NCBI GenBank assembly: GCA_015057325.1
Contig: SVEQ01000001.1
Location: 124,001 to 188,000 of the forward strand
Reading direction: 5' to 3'
Length of the DNA stretch: 64,000 nucleotides
Source of the DNA: Lachnospiraceae bacterium
GTDB lineage: Bacteria > Bacillota > Clostridia > Lachnospirales > Lachnospiraceae
The notes under the pieces were generated by a model, which was given only the letters and a program-made list of their open reading frames with translations, was not told the DNA's origin and ran no database searches. The translations under genes were made by a program, and so were the position numbers. Below are positions 51,674 through 60,383 of the stretch, piece by piece (positions within the stretch are counted from its first letter, which is position 1; every line of letters begins with the position of its first letter).

Positions 51674-53033
51674 ATAAAGTATCAATTACATTTCGTTTGA
51701 TTCGTCTAAAGAATAACATTGTGATTGTAAAAGACATTACTTCTGCAATCGGAAATGCAAACCACACGTAATTAACATTGCCAAGCTGAGCAAGTAACCA
51801 TGCGACCGGTATTAAAACCACGAGTTGTCGTCCGAGGGAAACTACAAGTGAGTAGTAACTCTTGGCAAATGCCTGGAACATCGAACCTAATATGATACAA
51901 AGTGATGCAACCGGAAAATGAATTGCGATAATTCTAAGTGCGGGAACACCGATTGAAATCATGTGGTCTGATGCATCAAACAATTTAAGAAGTGTTGCCG
52001 GTATAATTTCAAAAACAACAGTTCCGAAGCTCATTATTACAAATGCAAATATTATTGAAAAGCGAAGTGCCTCAATAATACGGTCTCTTCTTTTGGCACC
52101 GTAATTGTAGGACAATACGGGAATGATTCCGTTGTTAAGACCAAAAAGCGGCATGAAGAAGAAACTCTGTAACTTAAAGTATACACCAAATACGGCAACA
52201 GCAGTTGTCGAGAACACACCAAGAATCTTGTTCATTAAGTATGTCATTACCGAACCAATCGACATCATAAGTATTGAAGGAACACCTACAAGATATATCT
52301 GACTGACGGTGTATGCGTTTGGATGGAAAATTCCTTTAATACTAAGCTTAATCTCATGGTTGGTTGATATGTTAAGGAACAATCCGATAAATGCTGCACA
52401 CATCTGACCAAATACTGTTGCAAGTGCTGCTCCGGCAACTCCAAGTTTTGGGAAGAAACCAATACCAAAGATAAGCAACGGGTCAAATATCAAATTGATA
52501 ATAGCACCTGTAAGCTGTGATATCATACTTTGAAATGTAAGTCCTGTAGATTGTAATAATCTCTCAAAAGTCATCTGGAAAAACAATCCAAAGGATAAAG
52601 TACAAACATAAGTAAGGTATGTGTTACCGTATGCTATTATTGATGCACTGTCGGTTTGTGAAGCCAAAAACGGTTTAACAACAAAGATTCCGATAATAAG
52701 GAATGCGAGGTAATTGATAATATTAAGGAGTATTCCTGTGTTAGCGGCATCATTTGCCTTATCAAACTCTTTCTTTCCAAGTGAACGTGACAAAAGTGCG
52801 TTGATACCAACGCCGGTACCTGAACCTAATGCTATCATGAGACTTTGAAGTGGGAATGCCAGAGTTACCGCGGTTAGTGCGTCCTCCGATACCCTTGCAA
52901 CGAATATACTGTCAACAATATTATATAGAGCCTGCACGAGCATTGATATCATCATTGGGAGCGACATTGAAATGATGAGTGACTTAACAGGCATAACGCC
53001 CATCTTGTTCTCTGTCTGTGTATTATCTGACAT
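51672..53033 (-). CDS. MATE-family multidrug/metabolite efflux transporter
   Basis: 453-aa protein with about twelve TM helices and the MATE pattern, including the N-terminal MSLPMMISMLVQALYNIVDS (approx. residues 23-42), internally repeated halves, and PLFGLNNGIIPVLSYNYGAK at the start of the second half. It would export cationic drugs, metabolites or toxins using Na+ or H+ gradients. The start at 53033 on the minus strand was chosen because AGGAGG lies 7 bp before that ATG; an in-frame upstream ATG at 53060 has none. It is convergent with the metallophosphoesterase and divergent from the large EAL-kinase gene. Confidence 0.92.
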   Translation of the reverse strand: MSDNTQTENKMGVMPVKSLIISMSLPMMISMLVQALYNIVDSIFVARVSEDALTAVTLAFPLQSLMIALGSGTGVGINALLSRSLGKKEFDKANDAANTGILLNIINYLAFLIIGIFVVKPFLASQTDSASIIAYGNTYLTYVCTLSFGLFFQMTFERLLQSTGLTFQSMISQLTGAIINLIFDPLLIFGIGFFPKLGVAGAALATVFGQMCAAFIGLFLNISTNHEIKLSIKGIFHPNAYTVSQIYLVGVPSILMMSIGSVMTYLMNKILGVFSTTAVAVFGVYFKLQSFFFMPLFGLNNGIIPVLSYNYGAKRRDRIIEALRFSIIFAFVIMSFGTVVFEIIPATLLKLFDASDHMISIGVPALRIIAIHFPVASLCIILGSMFQAFAKSYYSLVVSLGRQLVVLIPVAWLLAQLGNVNYVWFAFPIAEVMSFTITMLFFRRIKRNVIDTL

Positions 53034-53161
53034 AAAAAACCTCCTATCTGAAAACCACACAAGTATACCACAATAATTTTTTGTATGAAAGTATCTTTTT
53101 GTGGGAAAATAACGGAATATGATGTAAAATATTAGTAAAATTGTAGTATGGGAGGGTGCGT

Positions 53162-56100
53162 ATGGACATAGCTACATTGGTGCGTCAGGTTAATGCCGGC
53201 GGATTTCACATTTGTGCTGCGACTGTGTGTCTTGCATGTATGTATTACACATTTATGCGTTCAAGACCTGAAAAGACGCAGAACAGGATGTTTCTTTTTA
53301 TATTGTTTAATATACTTGTTTCATCACTTGTTGACATGAGTATTGTTATGGCGATGCCTTATGTTGAGGTAAGTAAAGCGGCACGCCTTATTCGTGATGT
53401 CAATCAATATGTATATTTTCTGTTCCACACGCTACTTGCACCTTCATTTTGTCTATATTTTTCCCTAGTAACAGGAATGGCTTATCATCTTAATAAGCGT
53501 AAGAAATTTCTTTTTGAGCTCCCGATGTATTTCACAGAGTTTCTTGCAATAATCAACCCGCTTACCCATTTTGTATATTATTTTGATGATGAAGAAAATT
53601 TCGTCAGAGTTTGGGGAGAGATGATTATATATGCTGTAGGAATGGGGTATTTTATTGCAACAGTTGTTATAAGCATGATTTCATGGAGAGCAATCAATGC
53701 AAGGAAGAAGAAAACGCTTGTATTCTTTTTTATATTCGTGACGGTTGGTGTACTTATTCAATTTCTTTATCCAAGTATTCACACGGAACTATTCATGGAA
53801 GCAATTGCCATGACAGGAGTTATGGTGACTATTGAGAATGAGGATGATCGTAGGAATCCCAGAACCGGAATATATAATCAGGTCGCACTTGTGGAGGATA
53901 TTAGAACATTTATCGCTGCGAAAAGGCCGTTTAACATGATATGCCTTAAAATGCTTAATCCGCAAAACGTTATGCAGATAGCAGGTCCTATGAACATTGA
54001 GAAACTGACAATGGTAACCGGTGGTTATTTAAAATCTGTAATGCCGGGTCAGAATCTTTACTATATGAGTCCGGGAACATTTGTTGTAATTGAAGAAGGA
54101 GCCGACGGCAATGTCAGTCTCCAGAAGGCTATGGAAGTTAATGAGCGTTTCAAACATGAGTGGCATTTCCTTGGCCGAGAGACCATTTTCCACGCGGCGG
54201 TATTCTGCGTTGAGGTGCCTAAAGACCTTAAGAGTCAGGACCAGATTATGGCCCTTGTCATGAGTCCGATGATACCGGATAGGAGCCGCAAGCCGGATGT
54301 GTACCATGGCAGCGACCTTAATTATATTCTTAGAAGAAGCAGGGTTGAGAAGGCGATAATGTCAGGCCTTGATAACCATAGTTTTGAGGTTTTCTATCAA
54401 CCGATATATGATGCAAACGGAATGACAATTCATGCCGGTGAGGCGCTTCTTCGTCTTCATGATTCGGAAATCGGTGAGATTTACCCTGATGAGTTTTTAC
54501 CGATTGCAGAGAGAAACGGACTTATATTTGATATAGGTGATTTCGTTCTTGATGAAGTTTGTAAGTTTATTAACAGCGGTATTCCTGTTGAGATGGGAGT
54601 TGAGACGTTAAATGTTAACCTGTCGGTAGTACAGTGTATCCAGCCAAGTTATGCCGAGAGAATAATGCAAATAGTTTCAAGATATGATATTGAGCCGTGC
54701 AGAATTACTTTTGAGATTACGGAATCTGCCGCAACAACAGAGTTTGATGGTCTTGAGTCGTTTGTTAAAAAATTAAGAGCCAAGGGATTTAATTTCTCGG
54801 TGGATGATTACGGAATAGGTTATTCCAATGTTCACTCGATATTCTCTCTTGATGTGGATGTTATTAAGATTGACAGAACAATTCTTTGGGAGGCAGAGCA
54901 GACGGATATAGGTCGTATTATCATGGAGAGCAGTACCAGCATGATAAAACGTATGGGTAAGAAGATTCTTATTTCCGGTGTTGAAAGCCAGGCACAGATT
55001 GAACTTGCAAGTGAGTTTGGTGTTGATTATCTGCAAGGATTTTATTTCTCTAATCCAATCTCGCAAAACGAGTTTATCGGTGTCCTCAAAGCAACCAAGC
55101 TTGCTCGTGTTGAGGAGCAGCGTGCTATTGCCGCTAATGAGGCTATGAGTAATTTCCTTGCTAATATGTCTCATGAGATTAGAACTCCTATTAATGCCGT
55201 ACTTGGTATGGACGAGATGATTATTCGTGAAAGCGATGATGAACGAATACTTGAATATGCAAGAACAATTGAGGGAGCAGGACGTACGTTGCTTTCGCTT
55301 ATAAATGATATCCTTGACTTCTCTAAGATTGAGGCGGGCAACATGAGCATTATTGAAAGTGAGTATGAACTTTCGGCTGTGCTTAATGATGTAGTTAACA
55401 TGATACAGGTTAAGGCAGATCAGAAGGAGCTCAAACTTTTGGTGGATGTTGACTCGCAGATACCAGAAAGACTGCTTGGTGATGAAATGCGTCTTCGCCA
55501 GATTATGCTCAATATTCTTAACAATGCGGTTAAATATACCAACCGCGGTACCGTATCTTTGCAACTTTCTTATGAAAGAATAGACAAGGATAATATTAAA
55601 TTAATAATTGCGATCAGAGATACGGGTATCGGAATTAAAGAGGAAGACCTTAGTAAACTGTTTAGCAAGTTCCAAAGACTTGATCAGAGGATTAACCGAA
55701 CGGTTGAGGGAAGCGGACTTGGACTTGCGATTGTTCATAATCTTCTTGAACTTATGGACGGAGATATTGATGTTGAGAGTACCTACGGTAATGGTTCAAA
55801 GTTCACGGTTACAATACCGCAGAAGGTAGTCGCACTTGAAACTGTGGGCGATTTCAGAAGAAAGTTTAATAAGAATAATGAATACATTTCAAAATACAAG
55901 GAGAGCTTCCAGGCACCAGATGCAACAATACTTGTTGTTGATGATACGGAAATGAACCTCGTCGTTGTAAGGGAACTTCTCAAGAAAACAAAACTTCAGG
56001 TAGAAGAAGCAATGAGCGGTATGGAATGTATCAATATGGTTAGTGAAAAACACTATGATCTTATATTCCTTGATTACAGAATGCCGGTTATGGATGGTAT

Positions 56101-56698
56101 CGAGACTCTTAAGGCAATGCGAGAAATTGAGAATAATCCAAACGAGAACACACCGGTTGTTGCACTTACTGCCAATGCAATATCGGGTGCGCGCGAGAAG
56201 TTTATAAAGGAAGGTTTTGATGATTACATGACAAAACCTATCGATGGCGAGAAGTTAGAGAATCTTCTTCTTATGTATCTTCCGGGTGACAAGATTAAGA
56301 GAAGCGGTAGTGGAAGTGTTATGGACAGTACCAATTACATTCCGCCTCAAGACGGAGTAGACTTGACGGACTGGAAGGCAGTATCTCTTGATACGAAGCG
56401 GGGAATTAAGAATTGCGGTTCGGAAGAAATATATAAGACAGTGTTTGAGGCATTTAAGGACGACATTAAGGAAAGACTTCAGGTATTACAGGATGCATAC
56501 GACAAAAAAGACTGGAACCAGTATGGCGTATGTGTTCATGCAATTAAGAGTTCTGCCAATATTGTCGGAGCCAATGTTCTTGGAAGTCTTGCAAGAGAAC
56601 TTGAACTTGCGGCAGATTCCGGTGACGTAGCCAAAATCAGACGCGACAACAAGGCGTTGGTAACATTGTATGAGAGATATTTGGATTTTGAATTGTAG
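53162..56698 (+). CDS. EAL phosphodiesterase fused to hybrid histidine kinase (7TM-like / GGDEF-like / EAL / HisKA / HATPase / REC / Hpt)
   Basis: 1178-aa signalling fusion. Residues ~1-215 have six or seven TM helices. A GGDEF-like domain without its signature (~225-370) precedes an EAL domain (~393-640: GEALLRLHD, LNVNLSV, ITESAAT, VDDYGIGYSN, KIDRTI, SGVESQ, LQGFYFSNP). The kinase core has FLANMSHEIRTP with the His at ~671, the ATPase N-box (MLNILNNAVKYTN) and GSGLGLAIV. The receiver has DDTEMN (~922) and phosphoacceptor Asp in FLDYRMPVMDG (~968), and a C-terminal Hpt module has HAIKSSANIVGA (~1123). GGGAGGG precedes the ATG. It links c-di-GMP degradation and phosphorelay in one polypeptide. 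A terminator follows. Confidence 0.88.
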   Translation: MDIATLVRQVNAGGFHICAATVCLACMYYTFMRSRPEKTQNRMFLFILFNILVSSLVDMSIVMAMPYVEVSKAARLIRDVNQYVYFLFHTLLAPSFCLYFSLVTGMAYHLNKRKKFLFELPMYFTEFLAIINPLTHFVYYFDDEENFVRVWGEMIIYAVGMGYFIATVVISMISWRAINARKKKTLVFFFIFVTVGVLIQFLYPSIHTELFMEAIAMTGVMVTIENEDDRRNPRTGIYNQVALVEDIRTFIAAKRPFNMICLKMLNPQNVMQIAGPMNIEKLTMVTGGYLKSVMPGQNLYYMSPGTFVVIEEGADGNVSLQKAMEVNERFKHEWHFLGRETIFHAAVFCVEVPKDLKSQDQIMALVMSPMIPDRSRKPDVYHGSDLNYILRRSRVEKAIMSGLDNHSFEVFYQPIYDANGMTIHAGEALLRLHDSEIGEIYPDEFLPIAERNGLIFDIGDFVLDEVCKFINSGIPVEMGVETLNVNLSVVQCIQPSYAERIMQIVSRYDIEPCRITFEITESAATTEFDGLESFVKKLRAKGFNFSVDDYGIGYSNVHSIFSLDVDVIKIDRTILWEAEQTDIGRIIMESSTSMIKRMGKKILISGVESQAQIELASEFGVDYLQGFYFSNPISQNEFIGVLKATKLARVEEQRAIAANEAMSNFLANMSHEIRTPINAVLGMDEMIIRESDDERILEYARTIEGAGRTLLSLINDILDFSKIEAGNMSIIESEYELSAVLNDVVNMIQVKADQKELKLLVDVDSQIPERLLGDEMRLRQIMLNILNNAVKYTNRGTVSLQLSYERIDKDNIKLIIAIRDTGIGIKEEDLSKLFSKFQRLDQRINRTVEGSGLGLAIVHNLLELMDGDIDVESTYGNGSKFTVTIPQKVVALETVGDFRRKFNKNNEYISKYKESFQAPDATILVVDDTEMNLVVVRELLKKTKLQVEEAMSGMECINMVSEKHYDLIFLDYRMPVMDGIETLKAMREIENNPNENTPVVALTANAISGAREKFIKEGFDDYMTKPIDGEKLENLLLMYLPGDKIKRSGSGSVMDSTNYIPPQDGVDLTDWKAVSLDTKRGIKNCGSEEIYKTVFEAFKDDIKERLQVLQDAYDKKDWNQYGVCVHAIKSSANIVGANVLGSLARELELAADSGDVAKIRRDNKALVTLYERYLDFEL

Positions 56699-56712
56699 AA
56701 ATAATTGCTATC

Positions 56713-56740
56713 AAAAAAAGGGAGGTAACTCCCTTTTTTA
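56713..56740 (+). terminator. Terminator after the EAL-kinase gene
   Basis: AAAAAAGGGAG (56714-56724) pairs with CTCCCTTTTTT (56729-56739) around a GTAA loop, 16 bp after the stop, giving a T-rich 3' arm. Confidence 0.85.
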
Positions 56741-56750
56741 GGTGTAAACT

Positions 56751-56786
56751 TTGTCTGAAAAAATGTAATTAATACTATGGTAGTAT
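56751..56786 (+). promoter_or_regulatory. Promoter and 15-bp palindrome of the HTH-FHA-kinase operon
   Basis: TTGTCT (56751-56756), 16-bp spacer, TACTAT (56773-56778). The -10 is embedded in the dyad ATACTA-TGG-TAGTAT (56772-56786), a perfect 6-bp inverted repeat that would place a bound regulator on the -10/+1. The first gene encodes a likely DNA-binding protein, so autoregulation is possible. Confidence 0.5.
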
Positions 56787-56830
56787 TTGATTATCAAACC
56801 GATAAGTATGAATTGTGAAGGTGAACGCAT

Positions 56831-57856
56831 ATGACTTTGAAAAAAGAAGAACCCAACGAGAACAAAACGGTGTTTTTAAAAGATGCCGTAATAATGTGCG
56901 ATGATATCGAGGATTTAAAAACACAAATTATTCCGATGCTAAAATCTCAACAGGAACAATGGTCTAACAAGATTAATTCCATTATTGCAGACAACGGGTA
57001 CACAAAGAAAGATTTTGCTACCAAATGTGGAGTTAGTCGAGTTACTGTAGACAAATGGTGCAAAGGCTCGATACCGAAAAGTCGTGAGACATTTCTTAGA
57101 ATAGGAATGGCTGCACATTATGATATAGCGGATATGAATCAGTTGCTTATGAGATACGGACAGTATCCGGGTTTGTATGTGAAGAGTTTGGAGGACTGTG
57201 TTTGCATGTTCGTATTAAATAATGGATACGGAGATGAGGCAAGTAGCAAATATCAGTATATTCTTGAGAAAATCAAGGATAATATCATCAATCCTGACAA
57301 TGATGACAAGACAAATGTTAATACTGATGATTTCAACGAGCAGTTACTCAAGGTGTCTGATGAAAATGAGTTGGATGAGTTTATATATAATAACAGTGCA
57401 CTCTTTTCGTATGCTTATCACAGATTTTATGCATATGTGAAGATGTGTATCAATGCTAATTACAGAGAGTTTGCTTCAAGTGTATTTGATATGGCGGAAG
57501 GACAAGGCTGGTCATCTTCGCTTAAGCAATGCGTATCTGCCATAAGACAAAATAAATGGTACCCGACAAGGAACAAGATTATTTCGTTGGGGCTACATTT
57601 ATCAATGGATCACGACCAGATAGATGAAATGTTAGCACTTGCTCATATGGAGCCGCTTTGCGCAAAGAATATATTTGAGACAGTTGTGATGTATATTTTA
57701 GAGGACGCAAGTATTAATAATATGCTTGATGTTGATGCGGAGGAATATGACCCTGATGAACTTTGCCGTTATGCAAAGCAGGTTATGACTGATATGGAGA
57801 TACCGGAGATCGAGGCTTTTATTTCGGAATTGGAGGAGATTGATGATGAATGGTAA
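56831..57856 (+). CDS. HTH-domain protein, putative regulator of the FHA-kinase cluster
   Basis: 341-aa cytoplasmic protein. Residues ~45-95 form an XRE-like helix-turn-helix (KKDFATKCGVSRVTVDKWCKGSIPK in outline, with the second helix around VSRVTVDKW). The remaining ~240 residues are mostly helical, rich in Asp/Glu and Tyr, with no recognised domain. The end overlaps the FHA gene start (57843), indicating coupled translation. It could report envelope or phosphorylation status to transcription, but no target is known. Its promoter carries a palindrome that may be its own binding site. Confidence 0.72.
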   Translation: MTLKKEEPNENKTVFLKDAVIMCDDIEDLKTQIIPMLKSQQEQWSNKINSIIADNGYTKKDFATKCGVSRVTVDKWCKGSIPKSRETFLRIGMAAHYDIADMNQLLMRYGQYPGLYVKSLEDCVCMFVLNNGYGDEASSKYQYILEKIKDNIINPDNDDKTNVNTDDFNEQLLKVSDENELDEFIYNNSALFSYAYHRFYAYVKMCINANYREFASSVFDMAEGQGWSSSLKQCVSAIRQNKWYPTRNKIISLGLHLSMDHDQIDEMLALAHMEPLCAKNIFETVVMYILEDASINNMLDVDAEEYDPDELCRYAKQVMTDMEIPEIEAFISELEEIDDEW

Positions 57857-58400
57857 AGCATTTAATAATTTGATAGTAATTGAAAATGGAAAACTTAATA
57901 CATACTTGCTCGATAACAAGAACGTATGGGAGGTTGGCCGTCCGACAAAGGATACTAAGCCGGATATCCCATGCCATTCCGGAACGGTAAGCCGTAGACA
58001 CGGCCGTTTTGAAAATATGGATGGAATATGGTTTTATCTTGACAACAATGGGAAAAATGGTACTGTGTATAATGACAGGCATATAGATGCCGGGAGAAAT
58101 GGACGAATTAAGCCGATAATGCTTTCTGACGGAGATGTGTTGATATTTGGAGGCGGGGAACATGCTGCCATTAACAGTAGAACTATATGGTCGATGTTTT
58201 CAACACGATACTACAGTTCAAATTGGAGTGTAGTAGAGACTGCGGATAAAGGGATTATTGTGATATCTGATGGAAATAATGTAACCAGATGCGAAAACCC
58301 TGTTAAAGGAACCGTGATTGAGCAGGAGCAGGGAATAGCGATTTATATGGGTAATATAACTTATCTGTTGGGAGAGGCACGACTTATAAATGATATTTGA
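57843..58400 (+). CDS. FHA-domain protein
   Basis: 185-aa cytoplasmic protein with an N-terminal FHA domain (VGRPTKDTKPDIPCHS, SRRHGRFE with the phosphothreonine-contact residues, NNGKNGTVYNDRHID) and a second C-terminal half (~115-185) of predicted beta-strands that could be a degenerate second FHA-like unit. It would bind phosphothreonine targets of the kinase encoded next. GGAGGAG lies 6 bp before ATG 57843; ATG 57846 is equally possible. It overlaps the HTH gene and is followed after 33 bp by the kinase gene. Confidence 0.82.
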   Translation: MMNGKAFNNLIVIENGKLNTYLLDNKNVWEVGRPTKDTKPDIPCHSGTVSRRHGRFENMDGIWFYLDNNGKNGTVYNDRHIDAGRNGRIKPIMLSDGDVLIFGGGEHAAINSRTIWSMFSTRYYSSNWSVVETADKGIIVISDGNNVTRCENPVKGTVIEQEQGIAIYMGNITYLLGEARLINDI

Positions 58401-58433
58401 TTTTGAATAATTAATATTGGAGATTATAATGTC

Positions 58434-60332
58434 ATGACATATGAGGAAATACAGACACAATTGGATAGCGTATGGAAAGGTTGGGTGGTTGATGACCTGA
58501 TTGGTGAGGGCTCGTATGGATTTGTATATAGAATTCACCGTGAAGAATTCGGACACATATATGAATCAGCGTTAAAAGTCATAACCATACCCCAATCTGT
58601 TTCGGAATATAAAGCGGTGCTTAATGAAGGGATGGACGAAGAGAGCGCCGCTGCTTATTTTTATAGCGTTGTCGAACAAATTGTGGATGAATTGACTCTT
58701 ATGTCCAGACTTAAAGGAAATACTAATATTGTAAGTTATGAGGATCATGCGATCGTTCCGATTGAGGGAAAGTTTGGTTGGAATATATATATCCGCATGG
58801 AACTTCTTATGCCGTTATTGGACTATTTTATTGACAATACAATGTCAATTCGCAAAGTAATACAGATGGGTATAGATATATGTTCATCGCTTGAAGTTTG
58901 TCAAAAATATAATATTATTCATCGTGACGTTAAACCTGAGAATATATTTGTTACAAAACTTGGCAACTTCAAACTTGGAGATTTTGGAATTGCAAAACAG
59001 ATGGAGAAAACGACAGGAAATATGTCGCGAAGAGGAACAACCAATTATATGGCACCTGAGGTTTATAAAGGGGAGTCGTATGGTTCAACAGTTGATATAT
59101 ATTCTTTGGGATTGGTCCTCTATAGATTTCTTAATAATAATCGGTTGCCTTTTTTGCCGACAACAAATCAATTAAGTCATACCGACAAAGAGGAAGCAAT
59201 AATTAAACGTATGAGTGGAACTGCGGTTCCGACACCGTGTAATGCGCGTGGACGACTTGGAGAAATAGTTGTTAAAGCGTGTTCTTATAATTCAAAGGAC
59301 CGATATGATAGTGCTGCAGATATGAAGCAGGCACTTAGTAGTATTTTATATACTGTAGATGAGACCGAATTAATCTATCCGGAGGGAGACAGTCTAACAA
59401 AACCACACACAAATAAGGATAAAGTAGAAGTGGTTAATCCCGGAGATGGTATTGAAGGTACAGCCACAGCAACGTATATTGAGGGAAGTTATTCTACGAT
59501 TATCGAAGATGAAAACAATGAAATTGTAAATGATAAGAACGTGCCTGATGGAAACAAAAGAAAGCGCTTTGTGATAGGTTTTGCTTCGTTAGTCGTTGTG
59601 GCAACAATAGTTTTGTTGTCCGCTTTGGTGTTTTCAAGCACTACAAAAGTTCCGAATTTTATTGGTCTTTCACTTGATGAAGCCAATAAGATAGTGCAGG
59701 AAAAACAATACAGGCTTACTATTGATTATACGGGAGAAGAGTATTCGGATTCGTATGCAAAAGGAAAGATAATCTCACAATCTGTTCCGGATGGAACAAC
59801 TGTCAAAAAAGGTGATAGCATACAGGTTATTATAAGTAGGGGTGCAATAATTAAGGTTCCTGATGTTGCCGGAATCGATAAGAAAGATGCAAGTCTAATT
59901 CTTGATGAAACCGGATTGGTATATAATGTGACTGAGGACTATTCGGATACTGTGCCCGTTAACCGTGTTATATCACAAAGCATCTCGGCAGAAAGCGTTG
60001 TTGAAGAAGGAACGGTTATTAACTTAGTTGTAAGTAAAGGAAAAGAACAGGTAAAAATCCCTGATGTGACCGGTTTGGACATTGCGGAAGCAGAACAAAT
60101 TATAAGTGATAATGGGCTTGAATGTGAGATAACGGAGGAATATAATGAAAACACAGAAAAAAATGTGGTAATCAGCCAGAATTACAAAGCCGGAACAATG
60201 GTAGATAAAGGAGTTACAATTATACTTGTTAAGAGTTTGGGCAATAAACCCGTCACAAAGAGTTCTACAACCGGTTCTAAAACCAAAAAGTCAAATGATG
60301 ACGATGAGGTCATATGGAAGGATGCTGATTAA
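58434..60332 (+). CDS. PASTA-domain Ser/Thr protein kinase (PknB-like)
   Basis: 632-aa membrane kinase. The kinase domain (~20-305) has GEGSYGFVYR, the Lys in ALKVI, HRDVKPENIF, GDFGIA and MAPEVYKG, all canonical (RD type). A TM helix lies at ~377-399 (FVIGFASLVVVATIVLLSALVF). Three external PASTA domains follow (~400-470, ~471-540, ~541-610; PNFIGLSLDEAN, PDVAGIDKKDAS, PDVTGLDIAEAE), which in PknB/PrkC bind muropeptides or lipid II. The N-terminal lobe has an unusual insertion of about 20 residues (EGMDEESAAAYFYS). The sequence ends in a Lys/Thr/Asp-rich tail. Expected to phosphorylate targets read by the adjacent FHA protein. Confidence 0.92.
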   Translation: MTYEEIQTQLDSVWKGWVVDDLIGEGSYGFVYRIHREEFGHIYESALKVITIPQSVSEYKAVLNEGMDEESAAAYFYSVVEQIVDELTLMSRLKGNTNIVSYEDHAIVPIEGKFGWNIYIRMELLMPLLDYFIDNTMSIRKVIQMGIDICSSLEVCQKYNIIHRDVKPENIFVTKLGNFKLGDFGIAKQMEKTTGNMSRRGTTNYMAPEVYKGESYGSTVDIYSLGLVLYRFLNNNRLPFLPTTNQLSHTDKEEAIIKRMSGTAVPTPCNARGRLGEIVVKACSYNSKDRYDSAADMKQALSSILYTVDETELIYPEGDSLTKPHTNKDKVEVVNPGDGIEGTATATYIEGSYSTIIEDENNEIVNDKNVPDGNKRKRFVIGFASLVVVATIVLLSALVFSSTTKVPNFIGLSLDEANKIVQEKQYRLTIDYTGEEYSDSYAKGKIISQSVPDGTTVKKGDSIQVIISRGAIIKVPDVAGIDKKDASLILDETGLVYNVTEDYSDTVPVNRVISQSISAESVVEEGTVINLVVSKGKEQVKIPDVTGLDIAEAEQIISDNGLECEITEEYNENTEKNVVISQNYKAGTMVDKGVTIILVKSLGNKPVTKSSTTGSKTKKSNDDDEVIWKDAD

Positions 60333-60383
60333 ACATTTTAAGTGCGGGAAATTATTTTTTCGGTTAAATGGGGGCTACTGATA

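Noticed and set aside
54773-55564. 263-codon minus-strand frame inside the EAL-kinase gene
   Set aside because: The + strand encodes well-conserved EAL and HisKA motifs across the whole stretch; the minus frame has no recognisable motif.
57840-57842. TTG as start of the second FHA gene
   Set aside because: It is only 3 bp from GGAGGAG; ATG 57843 or 57846 has better spacing.
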